This document shows positions 9,627 through 20,623 of a stretch of DNA of 50,983 nt, piece by piece (the stretch's first letter is position 1; every line of letters begins with the position of its first letter). The position numbers were made by a program, and so were the translations under genes. The stretch lies in contig NZ_RDSR01000026.1 in the NCBI RefSeq assembly GCF_003716325.1, forward strand, positions 1-50,983. The letters are read 5' to 3'. The stretch is from Cryobacterium tepidiphilum. GTDB lineage: Bacteria; Actinomycetota; Actinomycetes; Actinomycetales; Microbacteriaceae. The notes below the pieces were generated by a model, which made no database searches, had not been told where the DNA came from, and worked only from the letters and a program-made list of their open reading frames with translations.

Positions 9627-10310
9627 ATGACCTCACGGATTCTGGTCGTCGATGACGACACCGCCCTCGCAGAGATGATCGGCATTGTCTTGGCCGGCGA
9701 AGGGCTGGAGCCCTCGTTCTGCGCTGACGGCGCGGCAGCCCTCGAGGCATTCCGCGTCACCAAGCCCGACCTGGTCCTGCTCGACCTGATGCTGCCGGGC
9801 CTCGACGGCATCGAGGTGTGCCGCCAGATCCGCGCCGAGTCGGGGACGCCCATCATCATGCTCACGGCGAAGTCAGACACAACGGATGTCGTGAAGGGGC
9901 TGGAATCCGGAGCGGACGACTACGTGGTCAAACCGTTCAACCCCAAGGAGCTCGTGGCCCGCATCCGCACCCGCCTCCGCCCGGCGGCGGCCGCATCCGC
10001 CGCCGAGTCGCTGCGCATCGGCGACCTCGTCGTCGATCCCGTCGGCCACGAGGTCAAGCGCGGCGGCCAGGCCATCAACCTGACACCTCTTGAGTTCGAC
10101 CTGCTCCTGGCCCTCGCCTCAAAGCCGCAACAGGTGTTCACCCGCGAGATGCTGCTGGAGCAGGTGTGGGGGTACCACTACAAGGCCGACACCCGCCTCG
10201 TGAACGTGCACGTGCAGCGACTGCGCGCGAAGGTGGAAGACGACCCCGACAACCCCCGGATCGTCACGACGGTGCGAGGGGTCGGCTACCGGGCCGGCTC
10301 GCCCGCGTAG
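9627..10310 (+). CDS. mtrA: MtrA response regulator
   Basis: 227 residues, OmpR/PhoB class. Receiver domain 1-120 with the acidic pocket VVDDD at 8-12, phospho-acceptor D53 (LLDLMLPGLDG), T80 and K102 (VKPF); winged-helix DNA-binding domain from about 130 with LTPLEFDLL and RLRAKVEDDP, ending VRGVGYRAG. MtrA is the conserved actinobacterial regulator of cell division, wall hydrolases and replication genes. The next gene, mtrB, begins 7 bp downstream. The start codon has only a weak Shine-Dalgarno, and a short open frame ends on it (see findings). Confidence 0.98.
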   Translation: MTSRILVVDDDTALAEMIGIVLAGEGLEPSFCADGAAALEAFRVTKPDLVLLDLMLPGLDGIEVCRQIRAESGTPIIMLTAKSDTTDVVKGLESGADDYVVKPFNPKELVARIRTRLRPAAAASAAESLRIGDLVVDPVGHEVKRGGQAINLTPLEFDLLLALASKPQQVFTREMLLEQVWGYHYKADTRLVNVHVQRLRAKVEDDPDNPRIVTTVRGVGYRAGSPA

Positions 10311-10317
10311 GAGACCG

Positions 10318-11982
10318 GTGGCACCCTCCGGCACGGCACGATTCCCTCACCTGCGGCAGCTCAACTGGCGAGCCTGGCGCCCGGGGGAGGACTGGCTGCC
10401 GGCCCTGTGGCGGTCGTCACTGCAGTTCCGCACCATCACCATCACCGTGATCCTCTCCGGTCTCGCGATCGTCGCCGTGGGTGTCTACATGTCGGCGAGC
10501 ATCGGGAACGACCTGTTCCAGTCGCGCCTGAACCAGGTGCTCCTCGACTCGCAGCGCGCCACCCGGGCCGCCCAGAACATCCTCGATTCCTCCGACGCCA
10601 CCGATCGCGTGCAGGTGCGCACCCTGCTCGACTCGGCCACGACCACCATCACGACGGCGTCGTCGTCGGGACTCATCGCCATGTTCCGTGCCCCCGGGCA
10701 GGAGCCGTCGACGGTCGCCCCGCAGGACTTCTCGCGGTTCGGCGACTCCACCGACGTCATCTCCGATGAACTGCGGAACGCCGTGCAGGACGAGCCGGAC
10801 ACGCAGTTCTGGCAGTCCGTCACCCTCGCCACCGAAGACGCCTCCGCTGCCCCCGGCATCGTCGTCGGCTCCCAGCTCAGCCTGCCGGTCGCCGGGCGGT
10901 ACGAGCTCTACATCGGGTACAGCCTGCACGACGCCGAGGCGACCCTGCTGTTCGTCAAGCAGACGCTGCTGGTGGCGGGGCTCACGCTCATCCTGCTCAT
11001 CGGCGCGGTCGCCTGGGTCGTGGTGCGGTTCGTCGTCACCCCGATCCGGGTCGCGGCGGACACCAGCCAGCGGCTGGCGTCCGGAGACCTCGAGGTGCGC
11101 ATCCCCGAGAAGGGCGAGGACGTGATCGCGACGCTCGCCCGCTCGTTCAACGGCATGGCCGACAGCCTGCAGAGCCAGATCAAGGAGCTCGCCGAGTTGT
11201 CGCGCGTACAGCAGCGCTTCGTCTCGGATGTCTCGCACGAGCTCCGCACGCCCCTGACGACCATCCGCCTGGCCGGGGACGTGCTGTACGACCAGCGGGG
11301 GTCGTTCCCCGCGTCCACCGCGCGCACCGCCGAGCTGCTGCACGCCCAGGTGCAGCGATTCGAACTGCTCCTGAACGACCTCCTCGAGATCAGCCGCTAC
11401 GACGCGGGTTCGGTGCAACTGGAGACGGAACCGACGAACCTGGTGCACCTCGCCGAGGACGCCATCGACGGGATGCGCACACTGGCCGAGTCGAAGGGGA
11501 CTGACCTGCGCCTCGTCGCGCCCGGCGGCCACCTCGACGCGGAAGTCGACCCGAGACGCATCCGTCGCATCCTGCACAACCTGATCGGCAACGCCATCGA
11601 ACACGGGGAGGGCAAACCCGTCGTGGTGTCGGTCGACAGCGACCAGTCGGCCGTCGCCCTCGCCGTGCGCGACTACGGGCTCGGCATGAGCGACGCGGAC
11701 GCGCAGCGCGTCTTCGACCGGTTCTGGCGCGCCGACCCGTCGCGCAAGCGCACCATCGGGGGAACCGGGCTCGGGCTGGCCATCTCGCTCGAAGACGCCA
11801 CGGCGCACGGCGGCCACCTCGAGGTCTGGTCGATGCCCGGCAAGGGTTCGTGCTTCCGGCTCACCCTGCCGCGCACCGAACGGGGAAGGATCACCTCGTC
11901 GCCATTGCCGCTCCCGCCGCGCGACGCGGACGGGCCGGTCGTGGAGATCGTCGAGGCCGGGAACGGGGGACAGCATGCGTAA
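10318..11982 (+). CDS. mtrB: MtrB sensor histidine kinase
   Basis: 554 residues, GTG start. Membrane spans at about 38-58 and 213-238 flank an extracytoplasmic sensor; a HAMP domain (about 236-290) leads to the dimerisation helix with phospho-accepting H307 in SDVSHELRTPLTTIR, then HATPase N box NLIGNAIEHG, G1 DYGLGMS and G2 GGTGLGLAIS. Partner of MtrA. The frame overlaps lpqB by 8 bp, so mtrA-mtrB-lpqB forms one operon as in other actinobacteria. Confidence 0.97.
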   Translation: MAPSGTARFPHLRQLNWRAWRPGEDWLPALWRSSLQFRTITITVILSGLAIVAVGVYMSASIGNDLFQSRLNQVLLDSQRATRAAQNILDSSDATDRVQVRTLLDSATTTITTASSSGLIAMFRAPGQEPSTVAPQDFSRFGDSTDVISDELRNAVQDEPDTQFWQSVTLATEDASAAPGIVVGSQLSLPVAGRYELYIGYSLHDAEATLLFVKQTLLVAGLTLILLIGAVAWVVVRFVVTPIRVAADTSQRLASGDLEVRIPEKGEDVIATLARSFNGMADSLQSQIKELAELSRVQQRFVSDVSHELRTPLTTIRLAGDVLYDQRGSFPASTARTAELLHAQVQRFELLLNDLLEISRYDAGSVQLETEPTNLVHLAEDAIDGMRTLAESKGTDLRLVAPGGHLDAEVDPRRIRRILHNLIGNAIEHGEGKPVVVSVDSDQSAVALAVRDYGLGMSDADAQRVFDRFWRADPSRKRTIGGTGLGLAISLEDATAHGGHLEVWSMPGKGSCFRLTLPRTERGRITSSPLPLPPRDADGPVVEIVEAGNGGQHA

Positions 11983-13657
11983 GCGATCCGCGCTCGCGGC
12001 CGCGCTGGTCGCGCTGGCCGTCAGCCTCACCGGCTGCACCGGCATCCCCAGCGACGGCCGCGTGCACGAGGGCCAGGCGGCGCCGCAAGGCGACGGCCCC
12101 GCCGCAGTGTTCCTGCCGTCACGGCCCCAGAAGGACGCTACCAAGGAGGCGATCCTGCGCGGCTTCATCGACGCCGCCTCCAGCCCCGAGAACAAGTACG
12201 AGATCGCCCGGGAGTTCCTCACCCCCACCTTCCGCGAGGAGTGGAAACCCGACGCCGGCGTCACGGTCGACGGTGGCGGCGCCATCGTTCCGCTCACGGT
12301 CGACGACCACACCATGCAGGTCTCGGTCGACCCCGTGGCGGAGGTGAACGCCAGCGGCGAATACCGGGAATTCGACTCGACCAAACCCACGCCGTTGCGA
12401 TACACGTTCGCCATGGTCGACGGGCAGTGGCGCATCAGCGGCGCCCCCGACGGCATCGTCATCGACGAGAACACCTTCTCCTACGTCTTCAGCCCCCAGT
12501 CGCTGTACTTCTTCGACCCGAGCTTCAACTATCTCGTCCCCGACCTCCGCTGGTTCCCGCGCGGCGCGACGGCGCCCACCCGGATCGTCAAGGCCCTCCT
12601 GGCCGGCCCCGCGAGCTGGCTGGACCAGGCCGTCATCACCGCCTTCCCCGAAGGGACCGAGCTCACCGCCGACGCCGTGCAAGTGGTCGGCCGCGATGCG
12701 AAGGTGGATCTGAACCAGGAGGCGCTCGGCGCCGACCGGATCACCGCGGAGCGCATGAAGTACCAGCTCGAGAACAGCCTGCCCAGTGGACTCAGCGTGA
12801 CCGTCACGGTCAACCAGAACACCCAGGACATCGGCGAACTCGGACCGGACGCCCCGGTCGTTGACCCGCACGTCGACGCCCGGCCGCTCATCCTGCGCAA
12901 GGGCACCTTCGGTTTCCTCCCCAGCAGCGGCACTGACCTCGAGCAGATTCCGGGGCTCTCGGGCGTTGTCGCGGGGCTGGATCCGACCGCGGTGTCGGTC
13001 TCACCCGGGCAGACGCGTGCCGCCGTCCTCACCTCCTCCGGGGTGTTCGGCGTCGAGACCGGGGAGAAACCCGAGCTCCTCGATCCCCGCTCCGGATTGA
13101 TCGCCCCGTCCATCGACACGTTCGGCTACGTGTGGTCGGTGCCATCGGAGCGGCCGGACGAGCTCGTCGTCTACGGCCCGGCCGGCGACGCCGTGCCGGT
13201 CAAGACGCCGTGGAAGGAGTTCACCGGCATCAGCTCGCTCAAGGTGTCCCGCGACGGCACCCGGCTCGTCGCCGTGCTGCGCTCGGCCACCGAGACCCGG
13301 TTCGTCGCTGCCGCCATCAGCCGCGACAGCGGCCGGCCGACCGGCGTGGGCGACCCGCTGCTGCTCGCCAGCGACATCGGCACCGCCCGGGACGCGGCGT
13401 GGGTGGACGACCTCACCGTGGCCGTGCTCACGACGGACGCCGATGACCAGCCGCGGATCCTCACGCAGGAGATTGCCGGGCTGCGCTCGCCGTTGGAGCC
13501 GCCGCCCGACAGCGTGGGCATCGTCGGCGGCAACAGCGTGCGTGAACTGCGCACCCTCACCTCCGATGGCCGCCTCGAACTGCAGCGCGGGGCGGGCTGG
13601 CAGGAGCGCATCGACGACGTGACCCTCATGGCGACCCAGCAGGGCGTGACCGGCTGA
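11975..13657 (+). CDS. lpqB: LpqB lipoprotein, accessory to MtrAB
   Basis: 560 residues. Lipoprotein signal peptide with lipobox SLTGC (lipidated C21). An N-terminal domain and a GerMN domain (roughly 200-290, QALITAFPEGTELT-like region) precede a beta-propeller-like C-terminal half (PGLSGVVAGLDPTAVSVSP onward). LpqB sits outside the membrane and modulates MtrB signalling in mycobacteria. Overlap with mtrB supports cotranscription. The 107-bp gap after it holds only weak GC-rich dyads. Confidence 0.95.
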   Translation: MRKRSALAAALVALAVSLTGCTGIPSDGRVHEGQAAPQGDGPAAVFLPSRPQKDATKEAILRGFIDAASSPENKYEIAREFLTPTFREEWKPDAGVTVDGGGAIVPLTVDDHTMQVSVDPVAEVNASGEYREFDSTKPTPLRYTFAMVDGQWRISGAPDGIVIDENTFSYVFSPQSLYFFDPSFNYLVPDLRWFPRGATAPTRIVKALLAGPASWLDQAVITAFPEGTELTADAVQVVGRDAKVDLNQEALGADRITAERMKYQLENSLPSGLSVTVTVNQNTQDIGELGPDAPVVDPHVDARPLILRKGTFGFLPSSGTDLEQIPGLSGVVAGLDPTAVSVSPGQTRAAVLTSSGVFGVETGEKPELLDPRSGLIAPSIDTFGYVWSVPSERPDELVVYGPAGDAVPVKTPWKEFTGISSLKVSRDGTRLVAVLRSATETRFVAAAISRDSGRPTGVGDPLLLASDIGTARDAAWVDDLTVAVLTTDADDQPRILTQEIAGLRSPLEPPPDSVGIVGGNSVRELRTLTSDGRLELQRGAGWQERIDDVTLMATQQGVTG

Positions 13658-13764
13658 GCCGGCGGCGCTGACCGGCGTCCTCCCCAGCCGGGGCGGCGCG
13701 CGGTTTCCGCACCGATCCGTTCCCGGTCGGCCGCGCACGGCATTCGGTCGTGCACGCTGGCGGC

Positions 13765-14436
13765 ATGGACTGGCGACGGCGGCTGACGGCCGCGCTGCGC
13801 GACGCCTGGGCCGTGCTGGCGCCGGTCGAGTGCAGCGGATGCGGCGCCCCCGACCGCTCACTGTGCGACGCCTGCCGCGGGCAGCTCACCGCGCACGTGC
13901 GCGTCACCGAACGCGGCGGCACCCCGGTCTGGGTCGCGCTCGACTACGCCGGTGTGGCCAGGCGGGTGCTCGGTGCGTACAAGGACGGGGGCCGAACGGA
14001 TGCCGTGCCGGCGTTGGCGCCGCCGCTCGCCGTCGTCGTCTCGGCGGCGCTCGCACATGCGCCGCCCAGCAGCGGCCCCGTGCAGCTGGTCACCATCCCG
14101 TCGTCGGCACGCGCCTGGCGCACCCGCGGCTACCATCCGGTCGACCGACTCCTTCGGCGGGCCCGACTCGCGCCCAGCGTCTCGCTCCGGCAGGTGGGCG
14201 ACGTCGCCGACCAGGTGGGGCTCGGGCGTATGGAACGCACCCGCAACAAGGAGGCGTCCCTGGTCGCGCCGAGGCGACTCGACGGGCTCGCCTGCCTCGT
14301 CGTGGACGACATCGTGACCACGGGGGCGACCCTCCTGGAGGCGCGCCGAGCGGTGCGCGAGGCGGGTGGAACGGTGGTCGGGCTGGTGGCGCTCGCGGAG
14401 ACCCGACGCCGATTTCCGCCGCCTCCCGCAGGATGA
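13765..14436 (+). CDS. ComF-like phosphoribosyltransferase
   Basis: 223 residues. An N-terminal zinc-ribbon-like knuckle (CSGCGAPDRSLCDAC, about 21-35) is followed by a type I phosphoribosyltransferase fold with the PRPP loop VVDDIVTTGATLLEA near 183 and the helper motif IPSSARAWRTRGYHP. ComF is linked to DNA uptake in competent bacteria; in actinobacteria without a full uptake system the gene is retained between lpqB and hpf and its role is unclear. The ATG at 13765 is preferred to the GTG at 13750 because MDWRRR starts close to the family N-terminus. Confidence 0.9.
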   Translation: MDWRRRLTAALRDAWAVLAPVECSGCGAPDRSLCDACRGQLTAHVRVTERGGTPVWVALDYAGVARRVLGAYKDGGRTDAVPALAPPLAVVVSAALAHAPPSSGPVQLVTIPSSARAWRTRGYHPVDRLLRRARLAPSVSLRQVGDVADQVGLGRMERTRNKEASLVAPRRLDGLACLVVDDIVTTGATLLEARRAVREAGGTVVGLVALAETRRRFPPPPAG

Positions 14437-14570
14437 CGCGGCCGATTCCGGCTCCCAGCAAACTCGTCGACAAAAGCCTGTGCCGAACGTCGGCACCCCT
14501 ACTACGGTGGACTGAAAGGCGCGAAAGGACCGCCCGGAACCTGGGTGGTTCGCCAGATCGGGAGGTCGTC

Positions 14571-15281
14571 GTGGAAATTAACATCGTCGGACGAAACATG
14601 GGCATCACTGATCGCTTCGAGGATTATGCGACCGAGAAATCCGCGAAAGTCGCGGACCTGGATCCGAAGGCCATCGCCTTGGAGATACGGGTGAGCCGGC
14701 ACCGCGAGAAGAGCGGGAACGGGGGCAGCTCCGGAAACGACCGGGTCGAGCTGACCCTCATCTGCAAGGGACCGGTCGTGCGTGCGGAGGCCGACGGGAC
14801 CGACAAGTACGCGGCATTCGATGTGGCGCTCGGGCGGCTGCTGGAACGCGTGCGCCGGGCCAAGGATCGCAAGAAGGTGCACCGAGGCGGCGCCCACCGG
14901 CCCACCTCGCTGCAGGAGGCATCCGCTGCCGGGTTCAGCAACATCGACCTCACCCCGGTCGACGCCGAGACCCTTGAGCGCGTGCGCACCGGCGCGATCC
15001 CCATCGTGGCGAACCAGGAAGAACAAGAAGAACCGTACGGCGACTACACCCCCGTCGTGATCCGGCGGAAGGTGTTCGCGTCGTCACCGATGACGGTGGA
15101 CGACGCCTTGTACTACATGGAACTGGTGGGACACGACTTCTACCTGTTCTTCGACTCCGAGAGCAGCCGGCCGAGCGTGGTGTACCGGCGCAAGGGTTGG
15201 GACTACGGCGTGATCTCACTCGACGACAACGCCGACGAGTTCCAGGAGGACGTGACCGCGGCACGGCAGCTCAGGCACTGA
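14571..15281 (+). CDS. hpf: long-form ribosome hibernation promoting factor
   Basis: 236 residues, GTG start with GGGAGG six bases upstream. N-terminal HPF/YfiA domain (about 1-105, beginning MEINIVGRNMGITDRFEDY), a charged linker, and the C-terminal dimerisation domain (about 175-232: VIRRKVFASSPMTVDDALYY, GHDFYLFFDSES, YGVISL). Long HPF dimerises 70S ribosomes to 100S in starvation. It lies between comF and secA as in mycobacteria. Candidate -10 TACGGT at 14503-14508. Confidence 0.95.
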   Translation: MEINIVGRNMGITDRFEDYATEKSAKVADLDPKAIALEIRVSRHREKSGNGGSSGNDRVELTLICKGPVVRAEADGTDKYAAFDVALGRLLERVRRAKDRKKVHRGGAHRPTSLQEASAAGFSNIDLTPVDAETLERVRTGAIPIVANQEEQEEPYGDYTPVVIRRKVFASSPMTVDDALYYMELVGHDFYLFFDSESSRPSVVYRRKGWDYGVISLDDNADEFQEDVTAARQLRH

Positions 15282-15320
15282 CCAACTAGCATTGTTATAG
15301 TTGCCGGTTAGGTCGGCGTG

Positions 15321-15352
15321 GCGCGCCTGCCTGCTATCCCAGGCAGGCGCGC
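15321..15352 (+). terminator. hairpin between hpf and secA
   Basis: gcgcgcctgcct (15321-15332) pairs perfectly with 15341-15352 around an 8-nt loop (GCTATCCC). No T run follows. It could end hpf transcripts or lie in the secA leader, 55 nt before the secA start. Confidence 0.65.
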
Positions 15353-15407
15353 TCGACCGTCCGGACGACAGGCGTGCCCACGCCGTGACGACTAGTGGAG
15401 TGCATTC

Positions 15408-18242
<2,835 letters not shown>

Positions 18243-18259
18243 CCCGCGCTGGGCGCGGG
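18243..18259. terminator. weak hairpin after secA
   Basis: CCCGCG (18243-18248) pairs with CGCGGG (18254-18259) over a 5-nt loop in the 44-bp convergent gap. Short and without a T run, so only a tentative terminator. Confidence 0.35.
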
Positions 18260-18286
18260 GCGCGGCGTGAGCGGGGCGCTGGCGAG

Positions 18287-18709
18287 TCAGAGCACGTGGA
18301 TGGCGCTGGCGCGCCAGCGATTGTCCATGCCTTCGAGCCGCAACGCCACCGCGCGCGACCTCGCCTTGCTGTGCACCATCACCACGGCTTCGATGACGCC
18401 GTCACTCGGCTCGGAGATGGACATGCGGCCGATAGTGATCGACGGCCGGTGCGGTTGCTGGCCCTTGACCGCGCGAGCGCGGGCTGAGAGCACCGTGCGC
18501 TTGAGCAGGTGCCGGTAGACGTCGTCGCTCACCCACCTGGCGAGCTGGTCCAGCTCCCTCGCACCGGCCAGCACCTCGATGACGCATCGGGTGAGGTTCA
18601 CCAGCAGCGGCTCCGGATCGGGCAGGTCGCCGCGCGAGCTGTGCTGGACACCGAAATAGTCCTCGTCGACGGGCAGGTGCACCCCGGGCGGGTGCGGGAG
18701 TGGATTCAT
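18287..18709 (-). CDS. Rv3235 family protein
   Basis: 140 residues, soluble, function unknown. The middle carries the segment VNLTRCVIEVLAGARELDQL and the basic LLKRTVLSARA, and the C-terminal half reads as beta strands (EAVVMVHSKARSRAVALRLE, WRASAIHVL), all typical of the Rv3235 family that accompanies secA in actinobacteria. The family resembles a small NTF2/cystatin-like fold, but no activity is known. ATG at 18709; the gene is convergent with secA. Confidence 0.8.
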   Translation of the reverse strand: MNPLPHPPGVHLPVDEDYFGVQHSSRGDLPDPEPLLVNLTRCVIEVLAGARELDQLARWVSDDVYRHLLKRTVLSARARAVKGQQPHRPSITIGRMSISEPSDGVIEAVVMVHSKARSRAVALRLEGMDNRWRASAIHVL

Positions 18710-18867
18710 GGCGACTCCGATGTACGTGATACCAATGACTCGCCGAGGAATCTCAACGACGAGGACTTCATTGCGGGCGGATCACAGGTTCTCCTCCTCA
18801 AGAGACGAAGAATCCTTGGCTGACACTCAACCAGTCCTCTCGCCGGGCGTCCAGCATTTTTTCAGGC

Positions 18868-18876
18868 TGTGGATAA
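18868..18876 (-). promoter_or_regulatory. perfect DnaA box in the 18.7-18.9 kb gap
   Basis: TGTGGATAA on the + strand, i.e. TTATCCACA on the minus strand, the canonical DnaA box. It is in the divergent gap between the Rv3235-like gene and the 197-residue protein, 27 bp before the latter's -10. The remainder of this 205-bp gap shows no gene. Confidence 0.6.
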
Positions 18877-18902
18877 CCTGCACACAGAAACAGCGGCGCG
18901 AC

Positions 18903-18908
18903 TAGCGT
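18903..18908 (+). promoter_or_regulatory. leaderless promoter -10 (TAGCGT)
   Basis: TAGCGT lies 6 nt before the GTG at 18915, the spacing expected if transcription begins on the start codon. Confidence 0.5.
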
Positions 18909-18914
18909 CGGGGT

Positions 18915-19508
18915 GTGCGCTGGGACAACCTCTTCGACGATCTCGAAGGACAGCTCGAACACGAGCTCAGTGCGGAGGAGACCGACCTGCGCGCCGAGGA
19001 CGAACGGCTGCGCGTTGGGCGGCTTTCGCTGCGCGACCGGCTGACCAGCCTTGCGGAGGCCCGTGACGGTTCCCAGCTCCTCCGCCTGGTGCTCATCGCG
19101 GGCAACACGGTGACAGTGCGCCCGGTTACGTTCGGGAAGGACTGGCTGGCCGGCGACCTGGTCGGTGAACTCGTCCGCCCCATGCAGTGCGTGCTGCCGC
19201 TGGCCGGGATCGCCGGCGTGCTGCTGGCGCCCGGGCACATCGAGCGGTCACTGCGCGCGTTGCCGGAGTCGCCGGCGCGGATCGTCGATCGCATCGGCTT
19301 GCCGTTCGTGCTCCGCGACCTGTGCCGTCGCCGCAAGCCGGTGGAGATCCTGACCCCGGCCGGCGCGCTCCACGGAACCATCGACCGGGTCGGTCGGGAC
19401 CACGTCGACCTGGCGGTGCACCCTCCCGGCACGCTCCGCCGGAGTTGCGAGGTGGGCCAGGTGCGGTTGGTGCCGCTCGGCCAGATCCACCTGGTTCGCC
19501 TGTCCTGA
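18915..19508 (+). CDS. hypothetical protein with Sm/SH3-like C-terminal barrel
   Basis: 197 residues, GTG start with a leaderless-type -10 6 nt upstream and no Shine-Dalgarno. I do not recognise a named family. The N-terminus is acidic and helical (DNLFDDLEGQLEHELSAEE), followed by a basic helix and a beta-rich region. Residues about 140-197 (ILTPAGALHGTIDRVGRDHV, then DLAVH and VRLVPLGQIHLVRL) read like a small Sm- or SH3-type barrel. Similar proteins are found near secA and the Rv3235-like gene in related actinobacteria, as I recall; the function is unknown. A perfect DnaA box stands just upstream. Confidence 0.75.
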   Translation: MRWDNLFDDLEGQLEHELSAEETDLRAEDERLRVGRLSLRDRLTSLAEARDGSQLLRLVLIAGNTVTVRPVTFGKDWLAGDLVGELVRPMQCVLPLAGIAGVLLAPGHIERSLRALPESPARIVDRIGLPFVLRDLCRRRKPVEILTPAGALHGTIDRVGRDHVDLAVHPPGTLRRSCEVGQVRLVPLGQIHLVRLS

Positions 19509-19539
19509 CGACCCTGGCCCGTCAGCCGGCCCGGTAGCC

Positions 19540-19842
19540 TCAGTCCTCCACGGGACGGATGATCGTGCCGCCGGAGAGCTCCGGGATGTTCGCGTAGTCG
19601 GACTGCTCCCACAGCGCGAGACGGCGCGCCTCTTCGTACTTGCCCTCGATGTAGGACTCGAGCACCGCTCGCTCGACCCGCCAGATCCCGCCGCCGATGC
19701 GGATCGCCGGGAGCTCGCCCGTCCGCACCAGATCGAGCGCCTCCGCCGACGTGATGTTGAGGATCTCCGCGGTGTCGCCGAGGGTCAGGAAACGGCCGAC
19801 CTGCTCGGATGAGGCGGCATCGGGCGACACGCGTTCGGTCAT
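19540..19842 (-). CDS. BldC-like / excisionase-type helix-turn-helix protein
   Basis: 100 residues. A MerR-type winged helix-turn-helix (HTH_17) spans about 17-72: RFLTLGDTAEILNITSAEAL, ELPAIRIGGGIWRVERAVLESYI in consecutive parts. The C-terminal 28 residues (ARRLALWEQSDYANIPELSG) are extra to the minimal domain. In actinobacteria such stand-alone domains include the developmental regulator BldC. It is divergent from the CpaB-like gene, and the 108-bp gap holds a perfect DnaA box. Confidence 0.85.
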   Translation of the reverse strand: MTERVSPDAASSEQVGRFLTLGDTAEILNITSAEALDLVRTGELPAIRIGGGIWRVERAVLESYIEGKYEEARRLALWEQSDYANIPELSGGTIIRPVED

Positions 19843-19882
19843 GTGTCGATTATCCGCCGCGGAAGGCCACCCATGCCGGGCC

Positions 19883-19891
19883 TGTGGATAA
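19883..19891 (-). promoter_or_regulatory. perfect DnaA box before the CpaB-like gene
   Basis: TGTGGATAA again (TTATCCACA on the minus strand), in the wider word CTGTGGATAACTTGC, almost the same as around the box at 18868. It lies in the divergent gap between the helix-turn-helix gene and the CpaB-like gene. Confidence 0.6.
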
Positions 19892-19950
19892 CTTGCGCGG
19901 CGTCGCCGCGGAACCGCGACGATATGAGCAGCGTTCAGCGGAGGGACATC

Positions 19951-20622
19951 ATGCGGCAGAAGAAGGGCAGCACCACAGGGAGCACCACCAGGGGTGCCGG
20001 CGCCACACCGGCGGCGGGCCGCTACTGGGTCGACCCGCGATTCGTCATCGGACTGGTGCTCGTAGCGGCGTCCATCGCCGGCGTCTGGTTCGTCGTCGGC
20101 GGCATGGACACCTCCGTGGCCGTCTACGCCGCGCGGGCGCCGCTCCAGGTGGGCGACCGGGTGGGGAGGGCGGACCTGGTGGCGACCCCCGTGCGCATGG
20201 AGTCCGCCGCGAGCGTCTACGTCACGCCCGCCACCCTGCCTCCCGGCGGACTGCTCGTCACGCGCACGGTCGCGGCCGGGGAGCTGTTGCCGAGAGCATC
20301 GGTGGGAACCAGCGCCGGCGCATCCGTCACCCGGCTGGTCGTGGACACGACCGAGACCCTGTCCGGCTCGCTCACGCCCGGGGCGGTCGCCGACGTCTGG
20401 TCCGCGCGACAGGTGGACCACGGGCGGTTCGGGCCGCCCGTGGTGCTCGTCACCTCCGCGTCCGTCGTGCGGGTCATCGAGAGGACCGGCCTGATGACAG
20501 GCGGGAGCGGCCAGTCGGTGGAGATCCTGGTGCCCAAGGACAAGGTCGCTGCGGTGCTCGAGTCGGTCGCCAACGAGGACGCCATCGCCCTCGTGCCCGT
20601 CAACGCGCCGCTGGAGGGATGA
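19951..20622 (+). CDS. SAF domain (CpaB/RcpC-like) protein
   Basis: 223 residues. A basic, Thr/Gly-rich N-terminus precedes a single membrane span (about 29-50) and a SAF domain (about 57-115, APLQVGDRVGRADL). The layout matches Flp pilus assembly protein CpaB, a periplasmic/cell-wall-zone component. The ATG at 19951 is chosen because GGAGGG lies 5 nt upstream; an in-frame ATG at 19924 is the alternative. The next gene begins 1 bp after the stop. The other Flp/Tad pilus genes are absent from the window. Confidence 0.82.
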   Translation: MRQKKGSTTGSTTRGAGATPAAGRYWVDPRFVIGLVLVAASIAGVWFVVGGMDTSVAVYAARAPLQVGDRVGRADLVATPVRMESAASVYVTPATLPPGGLLVTRTVAAGELLPRASVGTSAGASVTRLVVDTTETLSGSLTPGAVADVWSARQVDHGRFGPPVVLVTSASVVRVIERTGLMTGGSGQSVEILVPKDKVAAVLESVANEDAIALVPVNAPLEG

Positions 20623-20623
20623 C

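Noticed and set aside
18868..19891. An origin of replication
   Set aside because: Only two DnaA boxes 1 kb apart, no AT-rich unwinding region, and no dnaA, dnaN or rpmH nearby.
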